Shown: positions 13,501 through 24,853 of the stretch, in pieces | Position numbering within the stretch: position 1 is the stretch's first letter | How the letters are laid out: the number at the start of each line of letters is the position of its first letter | Source: Lantana camara | Taxonomy: Eukaryota > Streptophyta > Magnoliopsida > Lamiales > Verbenaceae | Direction: 5' to 3' | Length of the DNA: 64,000 nucleotides | Assembly: GCA_037501455.1 (NCBI GenBank) | Contig: CM074862.1 | Location: 54,343,501-54,407,500, forward strand | Program-made: the position numbers and the translations under genes | Notes under the pieces: generated by a model | What the model saw: the letters and a program-made list of their open reading frames with translations, nothing else | What the model was told of the DNA's origin: nothing | Databases searched by the model: none

Positions 13501-14052
13501 GTGTAACCCCTCACTCAGTCCTTGGACTGACCCTCCTCCCTCCCCATGTTTTTAGATTTGCAGGTTCGCTTTGGAGTTCGAGCTAGGTGGCGTGTGTCGG
13601 TCGTGAAGTCTGTTTTGAGTCTTTGTTTAAGTTTGGAGTCTTTTTGCATTTTGCCTTCGAATTCATTTAAGTTTGTATGTTTTGATCATGTATATGTATA
13701 TGAACATGTTGTTTAACTTATGTGAATATTCGGGACAGGCTTCTAGAGCTAGTATGAACCCGTTTGATTTGTGATTTATGACTTAAGCTTATGTTTATTT
13801 CTTTTTTGGGATTAGGGATTTATGCTAGTTGAACCCGTTACTTATGTGTTTGAAGTTTTGTGTTTGGCATGTTTAAGCTTCCACATTAGCGCACGTTGCA
13901 TATTGATTTTCGTAGTCTCTGCGTCCCGCCTAGCTTTCGTGTATGGGTGTGTCTCCCGTTCGCCTACGCCAGGTTCATGTGCGGGCTCCCATCTCGCAGG
14001 TTGACTAGGTCTAGGTGCGGGGATGTGGCATCCCATCGTGCGGGGTGTTACA
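10522..14052 (+). mobile_element. Solo LTR D (gypsy type), TSD AATCA
   Basis: Begins TGTAACATCCCAAC and ends GGGGTGTTACA (3,531 bp), with AATCA on both sides (10,517-10,521 and 14,053-14,057). There is no primer binding site or polypurine tract within it, so it is a solo LTR. Landmarks: GCGCACC near 10,853, GAATTCGGATTC near 10,893, an AAGAAGAGAAG leader near 11,185-11,210, a palindrome block at 11,826, a CCCGGGGTGG/CCGGGGTG pair near 12,520-12,560, AAGGTGAGGTTAGG near 12,593, hairpin CAGTC/GACTG at 13,515-13,530 followed by CCCTCCTCCCTCCCC and TTGCAGG, AGCTAGGTGG at 13,581 and CCGCCTAGCT at 13,926. Confidence 0.92.
11826..11968 (+). repeat. Palindrome block of solo LTR D (AAATCCAC type)
   Basis: Four palindromes of the form AAATCCACGGGGGTGGATT or AAATCCACCGGGGTGGATTT, arranged as two pairs. 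Within each pair the spacer reads like TTTTCTCTTTGAAAAA or CCCCTTTTGAAAAA, itself a weak inverted repeat; the pairs are separated by about 30 bp of unrelated sequence. Solo LTR I carries the same type on the other strand. Confidence 0.85.
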
Positions 14053-14892
14053 AATCACAGTGAAATCAGGCAAATCATGACTGAAAAGAAACACAAACAA
14101 ATGGAAATCAAGAAAACATGCTTACCTCTTGAATCAGAGAAGAAACAATGAAGAAACGGGATTGAAATCCCCACGAATGAACATTACCGGGTGACTCTTT
14201 CTTTTCTCCTCTCTTGATCTCGGTTTCCAGCTCTAATCCTCTCTCTACAAGGTGAGTTCGAGAATAGGGTTACAAGAGTGAGATAGAGGGCTAAACCATG
14301 GTTAAGTAGGCTTAAGAATTGAGGTATTTGGTTAAGAAATGAGTGTGTTATGGCTAAAACCGTAAAAGGTGGCAAACCCTCGCGAGGCTCACAGTATAGG
14401 CGAAATTGTAGGGTTCAAACAGGATTAAAAAAATACAAGGCTAGGTTCAAAAGCTCAAAAATCTTGTTATGAGTCCAACGCGTCTTCCGGGATTCAAATT
14501 TGAATTCCCGAGCTCAAGATACTCCTTCTGAAACCCAAGGTGCGGTAAAACGAGTTAGGCCCTCAAATCCCTTAACAAATAAAATGGTTTAAGAACCGTA
14601 TTAAGCTAACTGAAAAACATAAAACGAGCATGTGAAAAAGTTCATAATACATATAATTCATGGATAGCAAAATATTACAAAAATAAAAAATCAAATACGA
14701 TCACATACGGGTCAAATACAAGAGCAGACAAGGAAATACACATTAGAGTTCAAATAAAACACTTAACAATTAATTAATATAAATTCAATTAAGCATATAA
14801 ACAATTAAATAAACATATAAAAGCATAATTAAAAAAATTAAACGCGCAACTAATGCATTAAACATGTTCGGTCAAGCAGTCGGGATGTTACA
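14053..14892 (-). mobile_element. LTR C, 5' part (minus strand)
   Basis: Continuation of C after solo LTR D. On the minus strand it starts TGTAACATCCCGACTGC at 14,892. It contains the conserved GAATTC-type motif at 14,490-14,515 (minus strand: GAGCTCGGGAATTC), a GCACC box near 14,540, and a donor-like AAGAGGTAAGC near 14,125. No gene. Confidence 0.85.
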
Positions 14893-16069
14893 TATAACAC
14901 ATATAACATTAATTTAAGTAAACTTATGAATAAAAAAACAAGGCAATTAAATCAAGAAATGGGTGACAAATCATGAACGAAGAGCATGAGGTTGCATGGA
15001 AATCATGAGTTGTATATATACATACATATCACACCATACGTTCAAGTTAGAAGCCATAACATGCAATATTACAAGTTAACTTAATGTATTAAACATACAA
15101 GGAGCATATAGGATCAAACAAGGTAAGAAAAGAGGAGAAAACAAACCGAAACAAAGCAACAAGGCCGCCACAAATACGAAAGAAAATAGTGTCGCGGCTG
15201 CGACATAGCTCCAGACAACCTCCTGGAGTCCCGTCGCGGGCGTGACCGAAAAGGAAGCAAAGCCATCGTGGGCGCGATGGCAAACCAGACGCCAAACCTA
15301 CAGGTATGTCGTGGCCCCGACGAGGTTCCTTCCTTGCACGATCGCGGCCGCGCCACTGGCGTAGCTGCAAAAAAATGGCCTGAAACAGGGCTGAAAGAAG
15401 GGGGGAGAAGGAGGGAATGAAGCAGCAGCAAATAGGCATGATAACAAGCAAGTAATGGTCTCCAAAATACCTAAACACAGCAACATATATGCAGGTTTCA
15501 TGTAAGAAGGCACAAGTTTAGGTTTCTCATCTTCAAGCTTCAAGTTTTGAAATAAATCAATGGTGAATGAAGCTATGATCAATTATCATGAAAGTTCAGG
15601 TTATCCAAGCTCAAATAAAGTTAAATAGATCAGCAAACATGCTCCAACACTTCTTCCAGAATTTGAATCCGAATTCTCGAGCTCATGTTACGCCTTCCGG
15701 AACCCAAGGTGCGCTAAAACAAGTTAGGCACTCAAATCCCTTGACAAACAAAATGGTTTAAGAACCGCCACAAACGAACTTAAAAACAAGAAACGAGAAT
15801 ATTCGTACATTCATTAATCACATATTTCTTACATGGCAAGCTATCAAAAAAATCGGATTCACATTCGGGCATATAAGGTTGAAGTTTCAAGGATAACAAG
15901 CGTAAACGTATTAAAATTCATATTCGATGTATAACAATTAATTCACATTATTCAAATAATCACATAATCAATATGATAAACATATAATTACATAATTAAA
16001 TAAATTAAAATACGCACTTTGCTCTCTCGATACGTCGTACCTATACGACCAAAAAATCGGGGTGTTACA
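14893..16069 (-). mobile_element. LTR E, 5' half (minus strand), truncated by insertion of C
   Basis: On the minus strand it starts TGTAACACCCCGATTTT at 16,069. It shows the GCGCACC and GAATTC motifs at 15,660-15,715 and a palindrome block at 15,188-15,365. The 3' half should lie left of C and is not in the window. E abuts a minus-strand gag fragment at 16,070, so it was probably inserted into that gag. Confidence 0.8.
15188..15365 (-). repeat. Palindrome block of LTR E (GCGGCCGC type)
   Basis: Five spaced inverted repeats: GTCGCGGCTGCGAC, CGTCGCGGGCGTGACC, CCATCGTGGGCGCGATGG, GTCGTGGCCCCGAC and GATCGCGGCCGCGCC. Stems and centres vary but all derive from one TCGCGGCCGCGA-like unit; spacers between them are unrelated to each other. 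Confidence 0.75.
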
Positions 16070-16277
16070 ACTTTCTTAGTTGCCTTGGCCCAAGTGTCAA
16101 TAGTCAAGGCTTGTAGAGCCACTTGTAGTTCTATCTAGAGGCCATGAACAAAACTCCTCACCTTTAGCTTGTTGTTATTTGTGATGTGGGTAGCATAAGG
16201 AGCGAGCCTCTCATACTCTAGAATATAATCATCCACCGTCCTATTTTCTTGCTTCAAATCTGAAAACTCTTTATAGG
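16070..16277 (-). pseudogene. gag: gag fragment of a Ty3/gypsy element, minus strand
   Basis: The minus strand encodes a peptide with EFSDLKQENRTVDDYILEYE, then RLAPYA, then a VRSFVHGL segment, a stop codon and ALTIDTWAKATKK. This is the C-terminal part of the retrotransposon gag domain; compare EFTELKLGRMSVSEYIAEYE in element N and WAKATSKALK at the same place. It would be part of the capsid polyprotein. Only about 70 residues remain: the C-terminal side is cut by LTR E and the N-terminal side is cut at the junction with LTR F, where TATA-GTTGAA is shared by both sequences. One in-frame TAG follows VHGL. It is dead. Confidence 0.8.
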
Positions 16278-17136
16278 TTGAACTAATTGTTTACGTGTCA
16301 TTTGTGCCCTAATTGTGGAAGTTTTACGTTTTAACTTCCGTATGTAATCTCTAATACTTGATTTTTTTTCCTGAACTACGTGAATGCGTGATATACATGA
16401 ATTATATGATTTATAAACTTGTTTACGTGTTTATTTTATTCATTTATACTTGTTCGAATTGGTCGGAGACCATTTCTTATTTGTGGGATTTGAGGGCCTA
16501 AAAAGTTTTAGCGCACCTCGTGTTCCGGACGCCATAACTTGAGATCGGGAATTCGGATTCAAATTACGAATGTAACTCTGGACTCGTAACAAAGATATGG
16601 AACTAAGGAACCTAGCCTTGTATTTTTCTAAGCCCGTTTGAGCCTCTGAAATTTGTCCGAACAGAGCCAAACGCACAGATTCGGCACCTTGGAGTATTTT
16701 GGGCATAACTCTTTCAATTTTCAACCTTTTGAATTGATTCTTCGCCCCACATCATCCCAACTCAAAAAAAAAAAAAAAAAAAAAAAAACCCCCCATCTAC
16801 CCTCATTCTCGATCAAGGTAAGGAAAGGGAGAAAAATTGTAGCTTATGTGGAGAGAAGAAACCCATTCCCGCCACTATTCACCTTGAGGAGGAATTGAGC
16901 TCTAATCTACATTTAACTTCATCATCTTGAAGAGGTAAGTGTACTTTTAGTATCTCCATCCTTGTGTGATCATTTTAAGCCATGAATCTTGAGTTATAAC
17001 CCAGATTTGATATAGATTTGAGTATGACAATGAATAGTTAGGTTAGAGTTTCAAATCTTAAATCCATGCCTTGAGTTCGGTTTTGGGTGAATTTAAGCAG
17101 GAAATATGATCACCCTAAGCTTCCTTTATGCATTCT
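16278..17136 (+). mobile_element. LTR F (5' LTR of element F-H), part 1, 5' end truncated
   Basis: Closely matches LTR H from its position ~100 onward (AATTGTTTACGTGTCAT at 16,285 and at 42,534). The first ~100 bp (TGTGACACCCCG...) are missing. It contains GCGCACC near 16,511, GGAATTCGGATTC near 16,549, a run of about 25 A at 16,764-16,788 that H lacks, and a donor-like AGAGGTAAGTG near 16,930. It ends at the ATTCT target duplication of solo LTR G. Confidence 0.85.
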
Positions 17137-20100
17137 TGTAATATCCCGACTGATCAGACTTTTCAGGTAACCTCTTACGTGCGCTATTTAATTATTTCTT
17201 TAAGTGATTATGTGATATTTAATTGCTAACGTGTTGAAGTTATTTGAACTTAATTGCTTTGGTATGAATTTGTTTAACTTGAACGTTTAATTTTCCTTCA
17301 CTTTGTACTTTGCTCGTTTTAGATTCGTATTTAATTTTGATTTTTGTGAATTCGTGATATGTGTTAATTATATGCTTTATAGACTCGGTTATGTGCTCGT
17401 TATATGTTTTGGTATTTGTTTTGGTTACCTTTTTGGGTTCGTTTTGGAGACGGGACCTAAAGGAGGCTAAAGAGCATTTAGCGCACCTTGGGTTCCGGGA
17501 CGCGTATCTTGAGCTCGGGAATTCGGATTCGAATTCCGTTCACCTCCGTTGAACTCGTTTTGACGACTTGGGTTTAATGGGATAAGCCTCAAATTTTTCT
17601 AAGCTTGTTAAGACCTTCGAATTTCACCCGTAACGAGCCCCTTATGCTTGAGAGACACCTTTTGACCTAGCTATGACTTTGTGGACCCCACTAAACCTTA
17701 ACCAAGCCTTAACCTTGAGTTAGACCTTGAGTTGAGCCTCTCTTATCCCTTTTGCTGCTGAAAATCGAGCCATTTCCCCCCGTCTCTCTCCCAAAACCGA
17801 TCAGCCAAGCAAAGTAAGAAGGTAGAAGAAAACCCTTTGTCCATTTTCTTGATTTTGAGCTCAAATCTTCACCCAAGCTTCTCAAATTCGAAAGGAGAGT
17901 TCATGGTTGTCATCTTCACTCTCTCTTCTCTCTTTTATGTGCTCTTAAGTTCATTTCCATGGTGGATTCGTGAGATGTGGCAAGCTTCTAAATAGTAGAT
18001 GTTGGGAGAATTGTTGATTCTTGCTCCTTTCTTGTTTTCTTGAGTTTTGATGTTAATATTATGCTCCTAGAACTTAATCCTTAACATATTATGCTTGGTA
18101 GTTGGAGTATGAGTGTTTAGTTTTATTTGGGTTGCTGAGTTTGCTGTTTGAGCCATCTTCGTTTTTCTGTACCGAGACACGGGGGTGTCTCGGTTTGCCT
18201 TTTGTTTGTGACACGGGCGTGTCACCTTTCGATTTCGTTGTTCGTTTTTCTGTACCGAGACACGGGGGTGTCTCGGTTTGCCTTTTCTTGGTGATACGGG
18301 TGTGTCACCTCCAGGTTTCGTTGTTCGTTTTTTTTACCGAGAGACGGGGGTGTCTCGGTTTGCCTTTTCTTGGTGACACGGGCGTGTCACCTCCAGGTTT
18401 CTGTTGTTCGTTTTTCTGTACCGAGACACGGGGGTGTCTCGGCTTGCCCTTCCAGGGGGCACGGGCGTGTCCCCTACGAACTCTAGTTTTCGTTCGTCTT
18501 TGCTTGGTTTTGTTTCCTTCTTGCCTCGTTTTGGTGTGTATGCATGACCAACTTGTTATATTTTGTGTTAACCCTTATGTTATGACTTTGTTCTCTGTTT
18601 TATCTCCTTGTTTATGATGTATATCCGAATATGCATTGAATGCTCATAAATGATCTAAATATGGATTCATTTCATATCATTTGCATCATAAACATACATA
18701 CGCATGTACCGAGAGTCAATGCGGTTGATATTGAGTCTAAGAGTGTTCCTTGTCGTTTGTCTTGTTCAGAGGATCTCCCTGTAGAGGACGAGCTTGCTCC
18801 GTAGGTGTCCGGTTATCACACTTTTGTCTCCACTACGTTCGTTGACAAGGTGAGGTTTTTGTTCTTTTAGTTACTCGACCTATAACCCTATTTGATTTGA
18901 AACCTCGCATGTGGGTACGTATAATATATGGTAAATAAGTGTATGTTACTTATGTTGCGGGATTTGCCCCATTTGTTATAAGAGTTTAAAACGTTTTGTA
19001 TAAGTATATAAGCTATTTTGCTTTCGTTTGAAAAGTTTAGCTTTGTGCAAGTGTGTGTGTGTAAGCGAGATGTGGCTTTGAAAGATAAGCTTTGAGGTAT
19101 GTTTGTGTGACTTTCGTGATATGTTTGGGCCCCGGAGTGTGGTATGGTAGTCTCGGGATGACCGAGGGGTCGCTGAGCTCTTCCATCAACACCTCCATTT
19201 GAGAGTCTCGCCCAACCTTGGGAGGTTGAGGAAGGGTGTTTCTCTTGAGCCGGCGGAGCCAACCGCCGAAGGTTTGAAGGTAGTAATTAAACCTTTTCTC
19301 CTCTGTGTATGTGGATAGTTAGGGCCGATCAACCCTTCTATTACCCGGTGTTGGGGATAGATTCTGATTTGTTTTGTTTTGCTTTGATCTTTGCATATGG
19401 AAGTTGGGATGTGTGAGACTCGTACTCGCCGAGTTGGTTTAGCTTTGTGTGATCTATGGAACGGGAGTGGATTCTTAATTTACCTAAAACTTGGAGTTTG
19501 GCTTTTGGCCTTGTACCTTTGCTTTAACCTATGTATATCTATATCACGGGAATTAATTTGGCTTGCAAAAACCACCCTCAGTTCAAGGTTTTTTCCGTTT
19601 TGATTAAATGCTTTGCTCTATATATATATATATATCGGGTGCATGAGTTAGCCCCCTCACTAGTCGCTAGGACTAACCCTCGTTGTTGTTTTTCCCCTTT
19701 TCCCTTTCTTTTGAGTTTGTAGGTTCTCCCGAGTCAAGCTAGGCGGCAAGTGTCTTTTGGGTTTACTTGTGGTTTAGCTTTGGTCTTCATGCATCGTAGT
19801 GGATTTTCCTTTTCCTTACTTTACGCATTCTGGATTATATATTCGGTATACACTTATGCTACTTTGGCCGTGATGGCATTGTACATTTGTATATAAGCTA
19901 GCTTGTTGATTGGAATACTTGACCCTTCCCCATTTTGATATGTATATATGTGATCTTGTGAATCATGTTTGGTATATGAATTGCTTCCGCTACTCTGATT
20001 TTAATTCTCGCAGTTCTTGAGGGTCTAGGCCACCTAGCAAGGGTGTGAGTTCTGTGTGTCTCCCGTTCGCTATAGTTTGATACGGGTGTGAACTTCCATT

Positions 20101-20162
20101 TCGTGACTCGTGTTGGACCTTAGTGCGGGGGATGTGGCACCCTTCGCTCTGGGGGTGTTACA
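17137..20162 (+). mobile_element. Solo LTR G (gypsy type), TSD ATTCT
   Basis: Begins TGTAATATCCCGAC and ends GGGGGTGTTACA (3,026 bp), flanked by ATTCT at 17,132-17,136 and 20,163-20,167. No PBS, PPT or protein domain lies between, so it is a solo LTR. Landmarks: GCGCACC at 17,481, GGAATTCGGATTCGAATTCC at 17,518, tandem palindromes at 18,171-18,480, AAGGTGAGG near 18,848, a TAGTC/GACTA variant of the conserved hairpin at 19,661-19,675, and AGCTAGGCGG near 19,737. Confidence 0.92.
18171..18480 (+). repeat. Four tandem ~83-bp units, each with two palindromes (LTR G)
   Basis: Units start at about 18,171, 18,254, 18,336 and 18,420. Each holds CGAGACACGGGGGTGTCTCG (extendable by AC at the 5' side and GT at the 3' side) and then GGTGACACGGGCGTGTCACC, separated by GTTTGCC plus a T-rich spacer, with a TTCGTTGTTCGTTTTTCTGT linker. 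The last unit is more divergent (GGGCACGGGCGTGTCCCC). The 171-codon frame running through it (18,102-18,617) is a product of the repeat, not a recognised protein. Confidence 0.93.
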
Positions 20163-22512
20163 ATTCTTAAACATGTATTTGATGTATGTGCTCAGTATAA
20201 AGTTCCACCATTGTTAAACTTTGAGTTTCTTCACGTTTACGGATTGATTTGATCTCCATGGTTGCTCCTTGATTGCTGTTCGTTTTCAGGCTGTTTCGGG
20301 TGGGATTTTGGCATGATATTTGGTGGGTTGATGCATAATAACATTTTGTATGTTGTTTCCTTTCTCCTCCCCTGGTCCTTGCTTGCTTTCCCTTCGTTTT
20401 TGCAGCTGATTGGCGAAGAAGAACAAGCTGTCGCCCAGGGACACACCCGTGGTGTTCCCAAGGCTTTTTGGGGGGGACACCCCCGTGTTACCCTTGGGCT
20501 GGGGTGTCTGTACTGAGACACCACCGTGTCTCCCTTTGTTCTACAAGGGAGACACACCCATGTCACCCCCTTTGGCAGCCATTTGATGGCTACTACATGG
20601 TGGTTTCCGTTTAGCCATTTTTCTTGCTTCGTTGTGATGTTATGTGATTTTTGCTTGTTTTTGTTGCTATGTTCTTTATTATATTTCATTTCTCCCTCCC
20701 CAATTATGATCATAACAAGTTATTTACTGTAATATGTTATGTTTTGTTATTTATTTTAGGTTTATGGCCTTGATTGCTAGGTATAATTGTAACATGAATT
20801 AATGACCGTATAAGTGATACGTGTAATCTTTTCTAGTGTTGTTTGCTTCGTTTATGCATTTTAAACTTATGATCACTTATGTTATGCTATAATATGATAT
20901 GCTATGAGGTCATTTAATAGGATATGAGTTCGATTCTTGAATTGTCTATGTGATACTTTGTTATTCGCTCCGATAAGCCAAAGTATGAATTTATATGACA
21001 TGCCTTGCATCCACTTGCATTTGTATGCTTCGCCATGCATCTAATTGGTTCGTGTTTGAGTCTAAGTCTTGAGTATGTGTTCGTTTGTCTCAGATTTGAG
21101 TTCGAGAGGTGCCGGATCCACTATTTAACTTCTTCTTGAACGTTAACGCTCATCCGAGAGCACTTTTGGTAAAAGGTGAAGTTTAGGTTTGTTTCTTTTT
21201 AGTTAATACGACCTACAACCCAAGGTGCTCATTTTCAAACCCGCATGTAACTATATTATTATATTTGTAGAATAGATACGTGCTTATAAGATATGTTTTT
21301 GGATTTATCATACGATTAAATGATTTTGACATATACGTACGAGCATATATGAGCTTGAAAATGTTTTACAACAAGGCTATGCTCCAAACCGCGTGTCTTC
21401 ATGCAAGCTATGATATTCTTCGTGTAAGCTATGATTTAGGATTACATAGAGATGGTATGTTAAAAGCCTATGCTGAGTTGCAAGGTATGGTGTGCTAAGG
21501 TACATAAGTATGTTACGTTATAAGTATGATAAGCATTTTATGTTGCGAGTTATGATATGTTAAGTTGTGTTCAGATTTGTTGGGCCCAGGGAATTATGGG
21601 TAAGGACACCCGGGATGGCAAGGGCCATCAGGTTGAGCCTGTGTACAATTCCCATTTGAAGTACTTACGCGCGACTCTCGGAGGTTGAGGAGGCATGGTG
21701 CTTCAAGCACAATGTGGGTTAGCTATCCCTTATGCATTAGAAAGAGTAGTGAGGGGTTTGCTCCCCGAAACTAGATGTTGTTGGGGTTGGATTGGTTTAT
21801 GATTTGAGTTTTCTTGTTTAATACGTATTTTCATAATTGGGGAGTTAGGGTAAGACCCGTACTCGCCGAGTATAAGAATTCGTTAAGATATGTTGATTAT
21901 GAAACGGGATAGGACCTTTCCTGTAAGTTAGGGCCGATTATGATATAAATAGGTATAAGTTTGTTTTGAAATGATTTTGGTATGCAAAACCCTATCCCGG
22001 TTCATAGTTTTTTAATTAATACATGGTCTGCTCTATATGTATACGTATGTGGGCATGCGTTAGCCCCCTCACTCAGTCGGTGGACTGACCCTTTCCTTTC
22101 AACTTTTCAGTTGCAGGTTGGTTCGTGCTAGGCGGAGTCGTGAGTCGGTCAAGTTCTAGTCACCTAGCTCGAGTTGCATTTTCATTTACATTTGGTCACA
22201 CTTTTGAATATGATTTGAATATGTTGGACGAATTATGTATAATCATATGAATTCTTGTTTATATATTTCGGGATAGGCTTTTAGGGATAGTTGAACCCGT
22301 ACTTGTCGATTTATATTTCTTAAATTTGGTATGCATGCTTTCGGTTTGTTATTGTCTTACGTGCTCTGGTCCTGTTTTAGCTCTGCCTGGCCTAGTGAGT
22401 GTGTGTAGGTCCCCGTTCTTTTAGTGTTGGACTCATGTATGGATTTTTATTTCATTTGTGGGGTCGGGTCTAGGTACGACGGATGTGGTGGCTTGCCGCT
22501 CCAGGCGCTACA
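20163..22512 (+). mobile_element. LTR F (5' LTR of element F-H), part 2
   Basis: Continues F after solo LTR G and ends GGCGCTACA at 22,512, followed 8 bp later by a primer binding site, which fixes it as a 5' LTR. Contains a palindrome block (20,438-20,576), AAAGGTGAAGTTTAGG near 21,173, an ACTCGTACTCGCCGAGT-type hairpin near 21,860, hairpin CAGTC/GACTG at 22,074-22,088 with pyrimidine tract and TTGCAGG, and TGCTAGGCGG at 22,126. It aligns throughout with LTR H. Confidence 0.88.
20438..20576 (+). repeat. Palindrome block of LTR F (GACAC type)
   Basis: Spaced imperfect palindromes: GGGACACACCCGTGGTGTTCCC, GGGGACACCCCCGTGTTACCC, TGAGACACCACCGTGTCTCC and GGGAGACACACCCATGTC. The cognate block in LTR H lies at 46,528-46,660, where stems and centres carry several substitutions and one 3-bp length change. 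Confidence 0.75.
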
Positions 22513-22520
22513 TCCTAAAG

Positions 22521-22532
22521 TGGTATCAGATC
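22521..22532 (+). other. Primer binding site of element F-H
   Basis: TGGTATCAGATC stands 8 bp after the LTR end; it matches the initiator-Met tRNA 3' end complement TGGTATCAGAGC except for one base. It primes minus-strand DNA synthesis. Confidence 0.88.
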
Positions 22533-22800
22533 TCTGGGTCGCAAAACCAGAGTTCTAGTGTCGTGTCATGTTAAGTATAGGTCGCACGACGTAGAAACAA
22601 CGTGCTAATGTGTGCATAGCATCAAGATATGTGAATTTTCTTGAATTATGTGGTTTATAATTGCTACTTTCTTCTCACTAATGTTGTTGCTTCATACTTT
22701 ACGTGCGTTTGTTGCTCCATTTACGTGCCATAATCATATACTAAACGCATCCATCGTATTTTCACCTACTTTGTGTATTGTAGGTTAATATCTTACAACC

Positions 22801-23760
22801 ATGCCCCCTAAGTCAAAATTGAGATCAACTATAGATGAAGACTCTTCGTGACCGCCGAATCATCACATCGGTAACCAATCTACCAAGATATGGGGTAAAA
22901 CGGCCCGATTCACTGGAAGGGATCTTTTATTCTTACCGGGCGCCTCGTTTCCAAAGAGCAAGGCCCATGAGCTCATTGCGGAGGACCCAATCATAGTTAT
23001 GGGAATTGCTGGAGAAGATTGGGCAAGTGTACCAGGTGATGTTTCTCATAACACAAGATCAATGTATGCCCTCGTGTCTATCTAAAGAGACCGAACGAAT
23101 CTGATAGAATGGTCAAATTTATGGATGGAATTAGGGAAGATCTTCGGGAAATGGAAACCGGGATTGAGTCTAGAGCATGGATTGAGAGTACCCGGGAAGC
23201 TCTCCAGGTTGAATCCAAGAAGTTAAAAGAAAAGAGTCGAATAGAAAGAATTGGATCGGGAAGTAGCTCGGGATAGGGATCAAAGAGAAACCGGGAGGAC
23301 TTTCATGCGGGGTCAAAAGGAAAGAAGAAAGCGATAGAATCTCCATCCGTGGAGCAACAGCCGTGCGCTCATTGTAGAAGAAATCTCATACTTATGAGAA
23401 TTGTTGGAAGATATTGGGGCGATGCTTTGGATGTGGATCGTCGAAGCATAAGTTGGAAGAGTGTGAACGACGAAGGCCAAAGAAACACCCGAGAGGTAAT
23501 TGCATCCATTGTATTAGCATCCATCCCACATTGTATCTTTATACTTATTCGCGATGTGTATTTTATATTGCTATTATTTGTTGTTTTCTTGTTTAATGGG
23601 TGACAACATGACACATAGCAGAAGCAAGTCTAACTCCGCATGCATAAGTTTAATGTTTCATGATAGCGTGCAAATGAGAGAAGTCCCCGTTCGAGATGGT
23701 GAAAGCCAGGGTAAGAAGAAAATGGTAACTCCGAAGATTTGGCTGAGGTTGTAACAAGGA
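22801..23760 (+). pseudogene. gag: Decayed gag of element F-H
   Basis: Starts with ATG at 22,801 (MPPKSKLRSTIDEDSS then a stop), similar in position and opening to the gag of element J (MPPRRQ). The body is full of stops and frame changes. The recognisable part is the nucleic-acid-binding end, 23,364-23,470: CAHC then, after an indel, HTYENC-like remains, and CFGCGSSKHKLEEC, which is CX2CX4HX4C. Two adjacent knuckles of this form also occur in N and J. Gag would package the RNA. No protease, RT or integrase follows. The copia element sits downstream at 24,120. Family assignment rests mainly on the knuckles and element context. Confidence 0.65.
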
Positions 23761-24506
23761 ATTGGGGACTTAATAAGAAGGAGGATATTGGTACCACATC
23801 ACGGGAACTTTATTCTTACCTACTTGATGTATCGGTTTGGAATTCGAGAAGGAAGACCTTTTCAATGACGTACCGTTAAGAGAGTATTGAAATGAGAAGT
23901 GAAACCGAGAACAAGTATTTGAACCCAATCCCTAGGAGGTGAAATGAGTGATTCACTATTCACCGCGAATATCAAAACCGAGTAGACGATGGTGCACTAG
24001 AGAAAGATTGATAGCTCTTCCTTCCTTGTGTGTACAAATATTCAATGGAGGGGAGTCGTGTTGGGGAAAAATTAAAACAAAATAATTGAAGAGAAATTAA
24101 GGGCCTCTTCTTAACAAATTGTTGGAAAACACGAATCAGAAAGCAGCGAAAATTTAAAAATTTTCCAACAAAAGGACCATGGACTCGCAATCGTGTATCC
24201 AAATTCGTAGAGGTAAGAAACTTACTTTTCTTTTATTCTTTCTTTAAGCGTTTCAAGCCACCCAAGAACGCTCTTCTCGCGGCTTGATCCCCTCTCCTTG
24301 GCAAAGCTCAAATCTTCAAACTTCTAACTTGAAGCTCTCTAGAGATAGTCCACCAAATTGATCACAATCTAACTAGTAAGGATGCTAGTTCTCTAGTTAG
24401 TGTTTAGGCTTAACCTAGGGTTTCGTTTATCTTGGAGAAAGGATGGTGTTCAACACATGAACCAAAAGAATTGCCAATTAGCTCTAAGGGGAGCTCGAGC
24501 TTCCCT

Positions 24507-24516
24507 ATTTATAATA
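24507..24516 (-). promoter_or_regulatory. Putative TATA box of the copia LTR
   Basis: The minus strand reads TTATTATAAATAGGGA, the only clear TATA box in this LTR. It lies about 390 bp from the LTR 3' end and 340-400 bp downstream, in transcription order, of the G-box cluster. Promoter role is inferred. Confidence 0.55.
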
Positions 24517-24853
24517 AGGGAGTGGCCGAAATTCCTAGTCCTTATGGACTAGGGTTTTGGTCCCTCTCTCTCCTATTACTTGATCATCAAGTAATTTTGA
24601 CTTTGACTTTGAATTCAAATTCAAATCAACTTTCAAGAGAGCTAAAAATATCCAAACTATTTTTGGATAATTTTATACTTTATTTATTTAAAATAAATAA
24701 CTTATTTCATCTAATTAATTAATTCATAATTAATTAACTAGATTATTTTTCTCCAAAATAAGACTTTCTTTGTAATTCAAAATTAAACCAAAGTCCATTA
24801 AATAATTAACACATTTAATTATTTAATATATATATATATACACAATATATATT

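Larger units (their letters stand above)
22513..24119 (+). mobile_element. Internal region of element F-H, left part
   Basis: Runs from the 5' LTR to the copia insertion. It holds the PBS, a ~260-bp leader, the broken gag and about 360 bp after gag with no recognisable pol. It ends with CAAAT (24,115-24,119), the target duplication of the copia element, and resumes at 41,208. Confidence 0.8.

Noticed and set aside
15089..15582. Minus-strand ORFs of 129, 105 and 94 codons in LTR E
   Set aside because: Three overlapping frames open over the same GC-rich palindrome block; none resembles a known protein.
16764..16788. A25 run as the poly(A) tail of a SINE or processed pseudogene
   Set aside because: It lies inside LTR F, flanking sequence aligns with LTR H on both sides, and no target duplication surrounds it; a local microsatellite expansion is simpler.
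18171..18480. CRISPR-like repeat array
   Set aside because: Units are adjacent tandem repeats with two different palindromes and drifting linkers, inside a plant LTR; no cas genes and no unique spacers of constant size.
18102..18617. 171-codon plus-strand ORF with repeated TRGCLGLPF and DTGVSP peptides
   Set aside because: The peptide repeats simply translate the 83-bp DNA palindrome array of LTR G; no family resemblance, no gene context.
20237..20713. 158-codon minus-strand ORF over the palindrome block of LTR F
   Set aside because: Antisense to the LTR, not preserved in the cognate LTR H, low-complexity content.
24059..24119. Left end of the copia element at TGTTGGGGAAAA (24,059)
   Set aside because: The 5 bp before it (AGTCG) have no match at the right end, whereas the end at 24,120 gives a perfect CAAAT duplication with 41,208-41,212 and a typical LTR end.
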